Positions 1 to 6,978 of a stretch of 10,871 nucleotides of DNA are shown here, in pieces; within the stretch, counting starts at the first letter, position 1; every line of letters starts with the position of its first letter. Source of the DNA: a bacterium (GTDB lineage: Bacteria > JAMCPX01); assembly GCA_021789095.1 (NCBI GenBank), contig JAJYJX010000080.1, forward strand, positions 1-10,871, given 5' to 3'. The notes beneath the pieces were generated by a model, which ran no database searches, was not told where the DNA came from, and was given only the letters and a program-made list of their open reading frames with translations. Made by a program: the position numbers and the translations under genes.

Positions 1-915
1 CCGATCTAAAGGCAGTAAAAATTTTCTTATGTAAATAAATATCGCCTCGGGTATAAACAGTATAGTCCATAAGAAGCCTTTATTATCAACGAATGCAGTA
101 GCACCTTTATGATAATACCACATTGTATAGGGCACATATACAGCAAGCAGCAACACATAAGGAACAAGCCTTTTTGATATATCTCTTATGCCACGCCTGT
201 TTATGAAATATTCATACGCCGCGAGCACACCAGGAATAGTAACTGCCTGGAACTTGCTCAGGATGGCTGATAGGAAACATATATATGCAATAAAACAGTT
301 GATAAAATTGCTGCGGGTATTTTTTTTATCTGAACGCATATAAAATATAAACCACAGCAGGTAGAACATCATTGCAAGCAGGTCTTTTCTTCCGGAAAGC
401 CATGCTACATTCTCAACCATTAACGGATGCACTGCGAAGAACAGTGCTGTGAAGAATGCTGTTATTGCATGGTTAGATCGAGATGGTATTGAGATTGCTT
501 CGTCGTGTCGCCTGTGCGACGCTCCTCGCAATGACAAGGTGTCATAATCTTCGGGTCGTACGGCATTTAACAGTATTAACGTCACTGCAAAGACAAGCAA
601 TACATTGATCGTCTGCAGAAGCACATTGTCAAGGTGAAAACCCTGAGGGGAATCTTTGCCGTAAAAGTGCCATTCGGTCATGTAGGTAAGGTCAGTAACA
701 GGGAAGTATTCGTAGTAGTACTGTCCCTGAAATATGCCGAGAGGATCAAAAAGATGAACAACCGATGAAATATTCAATTGCTGTATGCGCGGTTTGTTGA
801 GGATGTCTTTGTCATCGTCCCATCCTATAAACCCGTAGCGGGCTGTATGCGCATAGATGGACACGGTGGCTGCAATCAAGATAAAGGCATATATCAATAT
901 TCTTAAACGACGCAT
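1..915 (-). CDS. TMTC/PMT-like GT-C family membrane glycosyltransferase, N-terminal part (3' end outside window)
   Basis: The frame is open without a stop from ATG at 913-915 to the left edge, giving 305 residues of a longer protein. A first hydrophobic segment (about residues 5-22) is followed by an external loop with an Asp-Asp motif in GWDDDKDILN (31-40), the position of the catalytic acidic pair in GT-C enzymes. Further landmarks match the TMTC-type family: YFPVTDLTYM (70-79), GFHLDN (92-97), FAVHPLMVENVAWLSGRKDLL (160-180) and a helix ending RKFLLPL (297-303). Several more membrane helices follow residue 150. Such proteins transfer mannose or another sugar from a lipid-phosphate donor outside the membrane, and relatives carry C-terminal TPR repeats, which would lie beyond this window. 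Residues about 127-142 come from a palindromic repeat and look like an insertion in the loop before the third helix. There is no clear ribosome binding site. The gene is divergent from yajC. The substrate cannot be told from sequence. Confidence 0.8.
   Translation of the reverse strand, partial: MRRLRILIYAFILIAATVSIYAHTARYGFIGWDDDKDILNKPRIQQLNISSVVHLFDPLGIFQGQYYYEYFPVTDLTYMTEWHFYGKDSPQGFHLDNVLLQTINVLLVFAVTLILLNAVRPEDYDTLSLRGASHRRHDEAISIPSRSNHAITAFFTALFFAVHPLMVENVAWLSGRKDLLAMMFYLLWFIFYMRSDKKNTRSNFINCFIAYICFLSAILSKFQAVTIPGVLAAYEYFINRRGIRDISKRLVPYVLLLAVYVPYTMWYYHKGATAFVDNKGFLWTILFIPEAIFIYIRKFLLPLDR
491..535. repeat. Palindromic repeat element (GTCATTGCGAGGAGC...GAAGCAATCTC type) inside a coding frame
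   Basis: The minus strand begins GTCATTGCGAGGAGC, continues through a GTCGC/GCGAC inner stem and ends GACGAAGCAATCTC. The ends pair (ATTGC at 494-498 with GCAAT at 528-532), giving an imperfect hairpin. The sequence strongly resembles the dispersed palindromes that occur in many copies in some bacterial genomes, and resembles in concept the Rickettsia palindromic elements that insert in frame into genes. Here it is read in frame as LSLRGASHRRHDEAIS. Its identity rests on recognition from memory; only this copy is in the window. Confidence 0.75.
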
Positions 916-921
916 TTACAA

Positions 922-950
922 ATCTTACAATAATAAAGTAAAGCTGTAAA
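922..950 (-). promoter_or_regulatory. Candidate promoter for the TMTC-like gene
   Basis: On the minus strand TTTACA (945-950) and TAAGAT (922-927) are separated by 17 bases, matching 5 of 6 and 4 of 6 positions of the sigma70-type consensus. The -10 ends only 6 bases before the ATG, so a transcript from it would be almost leaderless. That weakens the call. Confidence 0.3.
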
Positions 951-983
951 CCCCGTTAGAAAGGACGTGGCTTTCTAACGGGG
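951..983. repeat. Perfect 13-bp inverted repeat (short copy of a paired element)
   Basis: CCCCGTTAGAAAG (951-963) and CTTTCTAACGGGG (971-983) are exact reverse complements around a 7-base spacer, GACGTGG. No T-run follows on either strand, and it lies between two divergent genes, so a terminator role is unlikely. The same arms, slightly diverged, bound the longer element at 1036-1146. This makes it a member of a repeat family or a transcription-factor or RNA-structure site. Confidence 0.8.
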
Positions 984-999
984 TAACCCGGCTCTTTAA

Positions 1000-1028
1000 T
1001 TGACAACAGACAATAGTTAATTTAACTT
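1000..1028 (+). promoter_or_regulatory. Candidate promoter of the yajC operon
   Basis: TTGACA at 1000-1005 matches the -35 consensus fully. The best -10 at a 17-base spacing is TAACTT (1023-1028), only 3 of 6. It lies between the two inverted-repeat elements and is the only full -35 match seen upstream of yajC. If used, the transcript would start near 1035 and carry the whole 1036-1146 element in its leader. Confidence 0.35.
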
Positions 1029-1035
1029 AAATAAA

Positions 1036-1146
1036 CCTTGTTAGAAAGGGCAGCATGAAGCCGGCTCTCGGGAAAGAGGGAGTATTCCCTTTATATACTC
1101 ACCATCCTGCCGGAGACATAGAAAATGATGAGGCATTCTAACGGGG
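1036..1146 (+). repeat. 111-bp element bounded by inverted repeats; possible structured leader of yajC
   Basis: CCTTGTTAGAA (1036-1046) can pair with TTCTAACGGGG (1136-1146) over 11 positions, two of them G-U. The arms correspond to those of the perfect hairpin at 951-983, and the two T changes in the left arm keep pairing in RNA. Inside, CCGGC (1061-1065) pairs with GCCGG (1109-1113), CTCT (1065-1068) competes for AGAG (1075-1078), and GAGTAT (1080-1085) pairs with ATACTC (1095-1100). It matches no riboswitch class I can recognise. It could be a non-autonomous mobile repeat (MITE-like) or a cis-regulatory RNA. It ends 27 bases before the yajC start. Confidence 0.5.
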
Positions 1147-1173
1147 TAAAAAAATACAAAAGGAGAAAAAACA

Positions 1174-1542
1174 GTGGATACAATTACTTATGCAATGGGC
1201 CAGACCGGGACAACAGGCGCAGCAGAGGGAGGTACGTCCGGATTAATGAGCATGTTCCTGCCGCTGATAATCATCTTTTTTATCTTCTGGTTATTACTGA
1301 TACGGCCGCAGCAAAAAAGGGTAAAAAAGCATCAGGAGTTTATTTCTAATCTTAAGAAAGGAGACGAGGTTATCACATCAAGCGGCATATTCGGTAAAAT
1401 AACCGGTATTGCAGACAATGCAATTACCATTGAGATATCGGAAGGTGTAAAAATAAAGGTAGAAAAGGGACATATATCCGGTTATGCTGCATCCGGCCAG
1501 GCTGCTTCTGGAGAAAAAATAGGAGATACCGGCAAGCAATAG
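1174..1542 (+). CDS. yajC: YajC, Sec translocase accessory subunit
   Basis: This 122-residue protein is the small single-pass subunit that joins SecD and SecF in the accessory complex of the SecYEG export channel. A Gly-rich N-terminus precedes one membrane helix (about 26-43), then the family hallmark RPQQKR (44-49) and a basic cytoplasmic domain with KKGDEVITSSGIFG (61-74) and alternating beta strands to about residue 100. The length is normal for the family. Translation starts at GTG 1174-1176, supported by AGGAG at 1161-1165 with 8 bases of spacing; no ATG fits better. The stop codon abuts or lies just before the next start, and secDF is two genes downstream, so this is the first gene of a sec operon. 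Confidence 0.96.
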   Translation: MDTITYAMGQTGTTGAAEGGTSGLMSMFLPLIIIFFIFWLLLIRPQQKRVKKHQEFISNLKKGDEVITSSGIFGKITGIADNAITIEISEGVKIKVEKGHISGYAASGQAASGEKIGDTGKQ

Positions 1543-1554
1543 TTGGCAAGCAGC

Positions 1555-2220
1555 ATGTCGGACAAAATACTTCAGCAGATAATTGATGATCCCAGGGCTG
1601 CCGTGTACATAGATATGGCAGACCGGCATCTCGAGCAAATAGGGTATACGGAGCACGGCAGAAGGCATGCCATGTTTGTTTCTCAGCAGGCAGGTTATAT
1701 ACTCGAAAAACTGAATTTCCCGGAAAAAAGCACTCAACTCGCCGGCGCAGCCGGATTTTTGCACGATATAGGCAATTTTATAAGCCGTAACGGGCATAAT
1801 TTATTCAGTGCTTTCCTTGCAAAGGAGATAATGGAAAATAACGGCTTCAGCATTGAAGATACAGCGGTTGTAATGAGTGCGATCGGCAATCATGAAGAAG
1901 AAAGCGTGGAAATCACGAACGAGGTCACGGCTGCAATAATAATAGCAGACAAGGCTGATGTTCACCGGTCGCGTGTGCGGAACAGAAACTTCATATCGTT
2001 TGATATTCACGACAGGGTGAATTATGCGGTAACCCAGTCCAAACTCGAGATTGATCCGGAGAAAAAAGAGATTACCCTCATCATGGAGATCGATACCGAG
2101 ATATCGGAGGTTGTTGAATACTTCGAAATATTTTTGTCGAGGATGCTTCTGTGCAAGAAGGCGGCCGAGTATTTAGGAACAAAATTCTCAATGTTCATAA
2201 ACAATGTCAAATTAATTTAA
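1555..2220 (+). CDS. HD-domain metal-dependent phosphohydrolase (uncharacterised, sec-operon associated)
   Basis: From ATG 1555 the protein has 221 residues. HD-superfamily metal ligands are visible: YTEHGRRH (31-38), LHDIGN (69-74, the HD pair at 70-71), GNHEEE (111-116) and an Asp in ADKADVHRSRVRN (131-143). This fits a divalent-metal phosphomonoesterase or phosphodiesterase. A C-terminal segment (about 145-221) with FDIHDRVNYAV and VVEYFEIFLSRM is typical of one particular family of small cytoplasmic HD proteins. I know no proven substrate. A TTG at 1543, directly after the yajC stop, would add four residues (MASS). Neither start has a clear ribosome binding site, so I chose ATG. It lies 12 bases after yajC and 10 before secDF and is surely cotranscribed. 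There is no signal peptide, membrane helix, GAF or response-regulator domain. Confidence 0.85.
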   Translation: MSDKILQQIIDDPRAAVYIDMADRHLEQIGYTEHGRRHAMFVSQQAGYILEKLNFPEKSTQLAGAAGFLHDIGNFISRNGHNLFSAFLAKEIMENNGFSIEDTAVVMSAIGNHEEESVEITNEVTAAIIIADKADVHRSRVRNRNFISFDIHDRVNYAVTQSKLEIDPEKKEITLIMEIDTEISEVVEYFEIFLSRMLLCKKAAEYLGTKFSMFINNVKLI

Positions 2221-2225
2221 AGGAG
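2221..2225 (+). promoter_or_regulatory. Ribosome binding site that fixes the secDF start
   Basis: AGGAG directly follows the stop of the HD gene and lies 5 bases before ATG 2231. The longer alternative start, GTG 2225, overlaps this site and would leave itself without one. Confidence 0.75.
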
Positions 2226-2230
2226 TGAAA

Positions 2231-4867
2231 ATGAGGAAGAATATAGTGTGGAGGCTGGTGCTTGTAGGAATGCTCACCGTTATCTCTGTATTCATAATTT
2301 TACCATCATTCATGAACGAACTGCCGGGATGGTGGAAAAATCTTTTTCCATCGGCAAAGCTTAACCTCGGGCTTGATCTTAAGGGCGGGACATACCTTGT
2401 GTTCGGAGTCGACCTGGATAAGGCCGTAAAGGATGATCTGACAAGAAAGGCAAGCGAACTAAAGGGTTCCCTTGATAATAAGAATATTGCTGTTCAGTCA
2501 ATCTCTGTTACCACTGCCGGAGAAATTCACCTCGTCATTTCCAGTGTCAGGGATACAGACAAATTTTTTAATGTTTTAAAAGACGATTTTCCCGATCTTC
2601 AGAAATTGGACACTGTCCAGCCTCCTTCTTTTGTCCTGGCATTGACGAATTCTGAAATAAACTACATGAAAGGGAACATATTGAACCAGGCTGTGGAGAA
2701 CATAAGAAACCGCGTTGATCAGTTCGGAGTTACCGAGCCGATTATCCATCCGCAGGGTAATGATCAGATTGTCGTGGAATTGCCCGGCATAAAGGACCCC
2801 CACAGGGCTATAGAGATTATAGGCAAGACTGCGCAGCTGGAATTTATGCTTGTAGACGAGGCACCGGCATTTTTATCAAACATTGTAAAAGACAGCAAAC
2901 GCCTCCCTGACGGTATTTATACAGGTTCAACGCCTGTAAGTACGCCAAATGGCGAAACTGTCAACAGTCCTTACCTGTGGTCATACAACAAAGATCAGCT
3001 TGTCCAGTTCCTTTCAGACAAAGTACCGCCTCAATATATGGTAGGATACAAGGTGAACAGGGACAGCAATACAAATGTTACCACCTACCAGACGTATATC
3101 CTGGATAAGGATGTTTCAATGACAGGAGATATGCTCACGGATGCAAGGATGGAGATAGGGGGCGAGTACAACCAGCCATATGTAGGGATACGTTTCAACT
3201 CGAGAGGAGCCAGACTGTTTGATCAGCTTACAGCAGCACATGTCGGTGAAAGACTAGCAATAGTACTTGACGATATAGTCTACTCTGCACCGGTCATACG
3301 TGAAAGAATAAGCGGTGGTGTTGCACAGATAACAGGCAACTTTACGGAAGAAGAGGCAAAAGATCTTGCGATAGTGCTGAGGGCAGGTGCGCTGCCTGCA
3401 CCCGTTAAGATACTCATGAAGAATGTCGTGGGCCCAACACTCGGGACCGATTCCATAAGAGAAGGTATGACCGCTGCAATAGTAGGCAGCATTTTTGTAG
3501 TGCTGTTCATGCTTGTTTATTATATCATAGCTGGTGTTATTGCAGACATCGGTTTGATCATAAACGTCGTAATGCTTCTTGCCATACTTGCTTTATTCGG
3601 TGCAACGCTGACCCTGCCAGGGATCGCAGGTATCATTCTGTCTATAGGTATGGCTGTAGACACGAACGTACTGAACTTTGAGAGGACAAGGGAGGAACTG
3701 AAGCTCGGCAAACCGGTAAGAACGGCTGTTGATGCAGGATATGACAAGGCCTTTTACACCATCATCGACTCCCATATTACAACGCTGATCACGGCCATCA
3801 TTCTGTACATATTCGGGACAGGTCCTATAAAAGGCTTTGCAGTGACACTCAGCATTGGTGTTACCCTGAACCTTTTTACGGGACTCTTTGCCACACGGGC
3901 GTTCTTTGATTATCTCAATTCAAGGGTAAGATTGACAAAATTGAAGTTTCTGGAGTTCATAGGCAAGCATGATATCCATTTCATGGAGATGAGGCGGTAT
4001 ACCTATGTAATATCGGGTATCCTGGTTCTGACAGGTATAGTTGCGTGTGTTCAGATAGCAAGGGGTAAGGCCAACATTGGTATTGATTTTGGCGGAGGTA
4101 CATCCGTCCAGATAAAGTTCGAAAAATCTGCTGGAATATCGGACGTAAGAAAAGCAGTTGAAAATGCAGGGATAAACGGTTCAGAGATTCAGGAACTGCC
4201 CAAATTAAATGAGTTTTTAATCAATGTTAAAAAGGTAAAGCACGTCAATGAGAATATAGCGGACAAGATCATAGGTGCGCTCAAGACCGCTTTCCCGGGC
4301 AATAACTTCGATGTTGAAAGTACAAATGAGATAGGTCCTGTCGTAGGTAAGAATTTACAGAAGAATGCCCTCTGGGCTATCATATTTTCCCTGATCGCCA
4401 TAGTAATCTACATAGCATGGCGCTTTGAGTTTAAATTCGGTGTTGCTGCAACCATAGCAACCGCCCATGATGTGCTTGTGGTACTGGGCATCTTTTACCT
4501 TCTTGACAAGGAAATTACATTGCTTATTGTTACAGCCCTTCTGACACTTGCAGGCTATTCTCTTACAGACACCGTTGTCGTGTTTGACAGGATAAGGGAG
4601 AGGTTGAAAACAAGAAAAGGAGAAACCCATGTAGAGCTGTTCAATAGGAGCATCAACGAGGTGCTGAGCAGAACAATTATAACCTCGCTGACTGTTTTCC
4701 TCGTCGTTCTTGCAATGTTTCTGATGGGTGGATCCGTTCTGCATGACTTTTCCCTTGCAATGCTTATAGGTGTGGTCGTCGGAACATACTCATCCGTATT
4801 CATAGCAAGTGCGATTGTTGTAGACTGGATAGGCGAGAAAGGGAAGATATTCCAGAAGAAAAGATAA
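2231..4867 (+). CDS. secDF: SecDF, fused protein-export membrane protein SecD-SecF
   Basis: This 878-residue inner-membrane RND-type protein uses the proton gradient to pull secreted proteins through SecYEG. The SecD half has a first helix (about 5-27), the conserved LNLGLDLKGGTYL (44-56), the P1 periplasmic domain, and five helices from about 415 to 560 including GMAVDTNVLNFERTREEL (473-490, key Asp 477). The SecF half starts near residue 572 with the cytoplasmic FIGKHDIHFM, then a helix (592-610), NIGIDFGGGTSV (615-626), AHD (745-747) and GYSLTDTVVVFDRIRER (775-791, Asp 786/Arg 787). Asp 477, Asp 747 and Arg 787 correspond to residues needed for proton-coupled function in other SecDF proteins. 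SecD and SecF are one frame with almost no linker, as in Bacillus-type SecDF. The start is ATG 2231, given the AGGAG at 2221. The stop overlaps the recJ start in TAATG. Confidence 0.96.
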   Translation: MRKNIVWRLVLVGMLTVISVFIILPSFMNELPGWWKNLFPSAKLNLGLDLKGGTYLVFGVDLDKAVKDDLTRKASELKGSLDNKNIAVQSISVTTAGEIHLVISSVRDTDKFFNVLKDDFPDLQKLDTVQPPSFVLALTNSEINYMKGNILNQAVENIRNRVDQFGVTEPIIHPQGNDQIVVELPGIKDPHRAIEIIGKTAQLEFMLVDEAPAFLSNIVKDSKRLPDGIYTGSTPVSTPNGETVNSPYLWSYNKDQLVQFLSDKVPPQYMVGYKVNRDSNTNVTTYQTYILDKDVSMTGDMLTDARMEIGGEYNQPYVGIRFNSRGARLFDQLTAAHVGERLAIVLDDIVYSAPVIRERISGGVAQITGNFTEEEAKDLAIVLRAGALPAPVKILMKNVVGPTLGTDSIREGMTAAIVGSIFVVLFMLVYYIIAGVIADIGLIINVVMLLAILALFGATLTLPGIAGIILSIGMAVDTNVLNFERTREELKLGKPVRTAVDAGYDKAFYTIIDSHITTLITAIILYIFGTGPIKGFAVTLSIGVTLNLFTGLFATRAFFDYLNSRVRLTKLKFLEFIGKHDIHFMEMRRYTYVISGILVLTGIVACVQIARGKANIGIDFGGGTSVQIKFEKSAGISDVRKAVENAGINGSEIQELPKLNEFLINVKKVKHVNENIADKIIGALKTAFPGNNFDVESTNEIGPVVGKNLQKNALWAIIFSLIAIVIYIAWRFEFKFGVAATIATAHDVLVVLGIFYLLDKEITLLIVTALLTLAGYSLTDTVVVFDRIRERLKTRKGETHVELFNRSINEVLSRTIITSLTVFLVVLAMFLMGGSVLHDFSLAMLIGVVVGTYSSVFIASAIVVDWIGEKGKIFQKKR

Positions 4868-6582
4868 TGACTAAACGATGGGAAAAAAGGAATAATACAG
4901 CGGCTGAGGCTGTTAAAAATCTCTCAAGTGCAGTAGGTGTATCGGACGTACTTTCAACTGTTCTGATAAACAGGGGAATAACGGATGGTGACGAGGCAAT
5001 GCTGTTTTTGCATCCAACCCTGCAAGCCCTTCCGTCGCCTTTTCTCATAAAGGGAATGGAAAGGGCGGTTGAGAGGATTATATCAGCCCTGAAAAGACAT
5101 GAGAAGATCATGCTGTACGGTGATTATGACGTGGACGGCATATCATCAGTATCAGTGATGTACCTGTACCTGAAATCTGTCGGTGCAAACGTGGACTATT
5201 ACATACCCAGCAGGTTAAAGGAAGGATACGGGCTCAATATAAACAGCATAAAAAAGTTCTTAAGTGATGGGTATAAGCTCCTTATAACGCTTGACTGCGG
5301 TATATCCAACGTGAAAGAAATAAGTTTTGCGAGACAAAATAACCTGGACACCATCATAGTGGATCATCATGAAATACCCGATACAAGTCCCCCTGCCTAC
5401 GAGATACTTGATCCCAAGGACAGTGACATAAAAGACATAGATATACTTGCAGGCGTAGGGGTAGCATTCAACCTTTTAATGGCTCTTCGCAGCACGATGA
5501 AAAAAGAGGGCTTTTTCAGCTCTATGCAGATGCCGAACCTGAAGTATTATCTTGATCTGGTGGCTCTGGGTACAATTGCGGACATAGTTCCGTTTACCGG
5601 GGAGAACAGGATTATCGTAAGTATAGGTATAGATGTGCTGAAAGATTCCGAACGGCACGGCATAAAAGCAATAAAGGACGTGGCATCAGTGGGATACGAT
5701 GAGGTACACACTTCGGATGTTAGCTTCAGGATCGCACCGAGGATCAATGCGGCAGGCAGGCTTGATGATCCGGCAATAGGCGTTCAATTATTGACTACAG
5801 ACAATCCTCTGCTGGCTGTTAAACTTGCCAGTGCGCTTGACAGGATAAACAGCAACAGACAGCAGATAGAGCAGAAGATCTTCAGGGATGCAACAGCCCT
5901 TATTCGGAAGGATGCGGTTATGCAGGGTAGCAAGGGGATAGTCCTTGCTTCAGAGCAATGGCACCCCGGGGTTATCGGTGTTGTTGCCTCGAAGCTTGTT
6001 GAGACTTATTACAAACCTACCATTTTAATCTCATTAAACAGCAACCCGGGTAAAGGCTCTGCAAGGAGCATACAATCGATACACATTTATGAGGCTTTGA
6101 AAACATTGAGCGAATACCTTGTAGGGTTTGGCGGCCACAAACTGGCCGCTGGTCTTGTGATAAAGCCTGAAAATCTTGAGGTTTTCAGAAATAATTTTTT
6201 CAAGCTTCTTAATACGACCCTGACAGGCGATATGCTTGTTCCAGTGCTTGACGTGGATGCTGTGTTGAAATTCAAACAGATCACAAGGAAGGTAGCCGAT
6301 GAATTGAAACTCCTCAGGCCTTACGGACCTGGAAATTCAGAGCCTGTTTTCGTTTCATACAATGTGAAGATCGCCGAGCCTGTTATGTTAAAGAACAATG
6401 TATTAAGGTGCAAGGCAGTACAGGATGACACTGTTGTGGAACTTGTAGCTTTCAGGCTTGTGGATTCCATCGATAATTTGCCGAGATACGCAAACATAGC
6501 TTATTACATACGGAGTAATTCATTTCATGGTACCGGAAACGCAGAGCTTGTGTTAAAGGATATTGCTGCTTCAGAGAATTGA
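4867..6582 (+). CDS. recJ: RecJ, single-stranded-DNA-specific 5'-3' exonuclease
   Basis: The 571-residue length is usual for RecJ, which degrades single-stranded DNA from the 5' end in recombination (RecF pathway), mismatch repair and base-excision repair. The DHH phosphoesterase core shows YGDYDVDGISS (84-94), a metal-binding Asp in LDCGIS (142-147), DHHEIP (166-171) and ADIVPFTGENR (238-248). The DHHA1 part carries APRINAAGRLDDP (290-302), WHPGVIGVVASKLVE (365-379), KGSARS (396-401) and GFGGHKLAAGL (420-430). A C-terminal OB-type domain follows, from about 455. All metal ligands I can place are present. The ATG shares one base with the secDF stop, and no strong ribosome binding site precedes it, so it is probably translated by coupling. 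It is the last gene of the yajC operon, and its stop overlaps the rpoZ promoter. Confidence 0.95.
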   Translation: MTKRWEKRNNTAAEAVKNLSSAVGVSDVLSTVLINRGITDGDEAMLFLHPTLQALPSPFLIKGMERAVERIISALKRHEKIMLYGDYDVDGISSVSVMYLYLKSVGANVDYYIPSRLKEGYGLNINSIKKFLSDGYKLLITLDCGISNVKEISFARQNNLDTIIVDHHEIPDTSPPAYEILDPKDSDIKDIDILAGVGVAFNLLMALRSTMKKEGFFSSMQMPNLKYYLDLVALGTIADIVPFTGENRIIVSIGIDVLKDSERHGIKAIKDVASVGYDEVHTSDVSFRIAPRINAAGRLDDPAIGVQLLTTDNPLLAVKLASALDRINSNRQQIEQKIFRDATALIRKDAVMQGSKGIVLASEQWHPGVIGVVASKLVETYYKPTILISLNSNPGKGSARSIQSIHIYEALKTLSEYLVGFGGHKLAAGLVIKPENLEVFRNNFFKLLNTTLTGDMLVPVLDVDAVLKFKQITRKVADELKLLRPYGPGNSEPVFVSYNVKIAEPVMLKNNVLRCKAVQDDTVVELVAFRLVDSIDNLPRYANIAYYIRSNSFHGTGNAELVLKDIAASEN

Positions 6583-6607
6583 CAGTAATATATGTCTGGA
6601 TTATCAT
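6579..6607 (+). promoter_or_regulatory. sigma70-type promoter of rpoZ
   Basis: TTGACA (6579-6584, full consensus) and TATCAT (6602-6607, 5 of 6) are separated by 17 bases. The -35 hexamer contains the recJ stop codon TGA. Transcription would begin near 6614, leaving a leader of about 15 bases with the rpoZ ribosome binding site (AGGTGG, 6619-6624). This is the strongest promoter-like sequence I found in the window. Confidence 0.65.
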
Positions 6608-6628
6608 TATATAAAGTGAGGTGGACAT

Positions 6629-6841
6629 ATGGCAAGAGTAACGGTTGAAGATTCCCTTAGAATTACAAACAACAGATTTTTACTCGCCGAGATTGTTATG
6701 AAGAGGGCGAAACAGTTAATCAAGGGGGCGAATTCGCTTATCGATAACAAGGACGATAATAAAGAGATTGTATTGGCCCTGAGAGAGGTTGCCGCAGGAA
6801 AGATCCCGTATACATCCGGACCTGTCAAAAGAAAAAGGTAA
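6629..6841 (+). CDS. rpoZ: RNA polymerase omega subunit
   Basis: This 70-residue protein begins [10 protein letters not shown], the omega signature, followed by [17 protein letters not shown] (14-30) and [11 protein letters not shown] (51-61), the conserved C-terminal part of the fold. Omega clamps and stabilises the beta-prime subunit during polymerase assembly, and in proteobacteria it forms part of a ppGpp binding site. It is slightly shorter than E. coli omega, as in many other bacteria. The start ATG 6629 has AGGTGG four bases upstream. The next gene makes ppGpp, so the polymerase subunit and the alarmone enzyme are neighbours, as in E. coli and many other proteobacteria. Confidence 0.95.
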   Translation: MARVTVEDSLRITNNRFLLAEIVMKRAKQLIKGANSLIDNKDDNKEIVLALREVAAGKIPYTSGPVKRKR

Positions 6842-6951
6842 TCTCCGTATCGCCGGATGCCTGACGAGGTGTCCCGGTTTACCGGAACAATGTCATAAAG
6901 TTACCGTGATCCGCCTCAGGTGGAGAGACAGAGCAAAACAGATATATGCAG

Positions 6952-6978
6952 CCGTTCCCGCAAAAGCGGGAATAACGG
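6952..6978. repeat. Short palindromic repeat (TTCCCGC-AAAA-GCGGGAA)
   Basis: TTCCCGC (6955-6961) and GCGGGAA (6966-6972) form a perfect 7-bp stem with an AAAA loop; CCGTT and AACGG extend it with a small bulge. It resembles the widely dispersed intergenic palindrome usually seen as ATTCCCGC...GCGGGAAT in proteobacterial-type genomes. It lies between rpoZ and rel and lacks a following T-run, so it is a dispersed repeat rather than a standard terminator, although its transcript could fold. Confidence 0.65.

Noticed and set aside
951-983. Perfect hairpin as an intrinsic terminator
   Set aside because: It sits between divergent genes, so no transcript needs to end there, and neither strand has a U-tract after the stem.
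1036-1146. Known riboswitch (preQ1, SAM, guanidine, fluoride) ahead of yajC
   Set aside because: The nested stems drew attention, but I could match none of the conserved core motifs of these classes.
1125-1349. 74-codon open frame starting MMRHSNGVKK before yajC
   Set aside because: It begins inside the inverted-repeat element and overlaps yajC in another frame; its composition is Arg/Lys/Asn-rich and unlike a folded protein.
6870-6889. Hairpin TGTCCCGG-TTTA-CCGGAACA as an rpoZ terminator
   Set aside because: The stem has a mismatch and no T-run follows, so it lacks the features of an intrinsic terminator.
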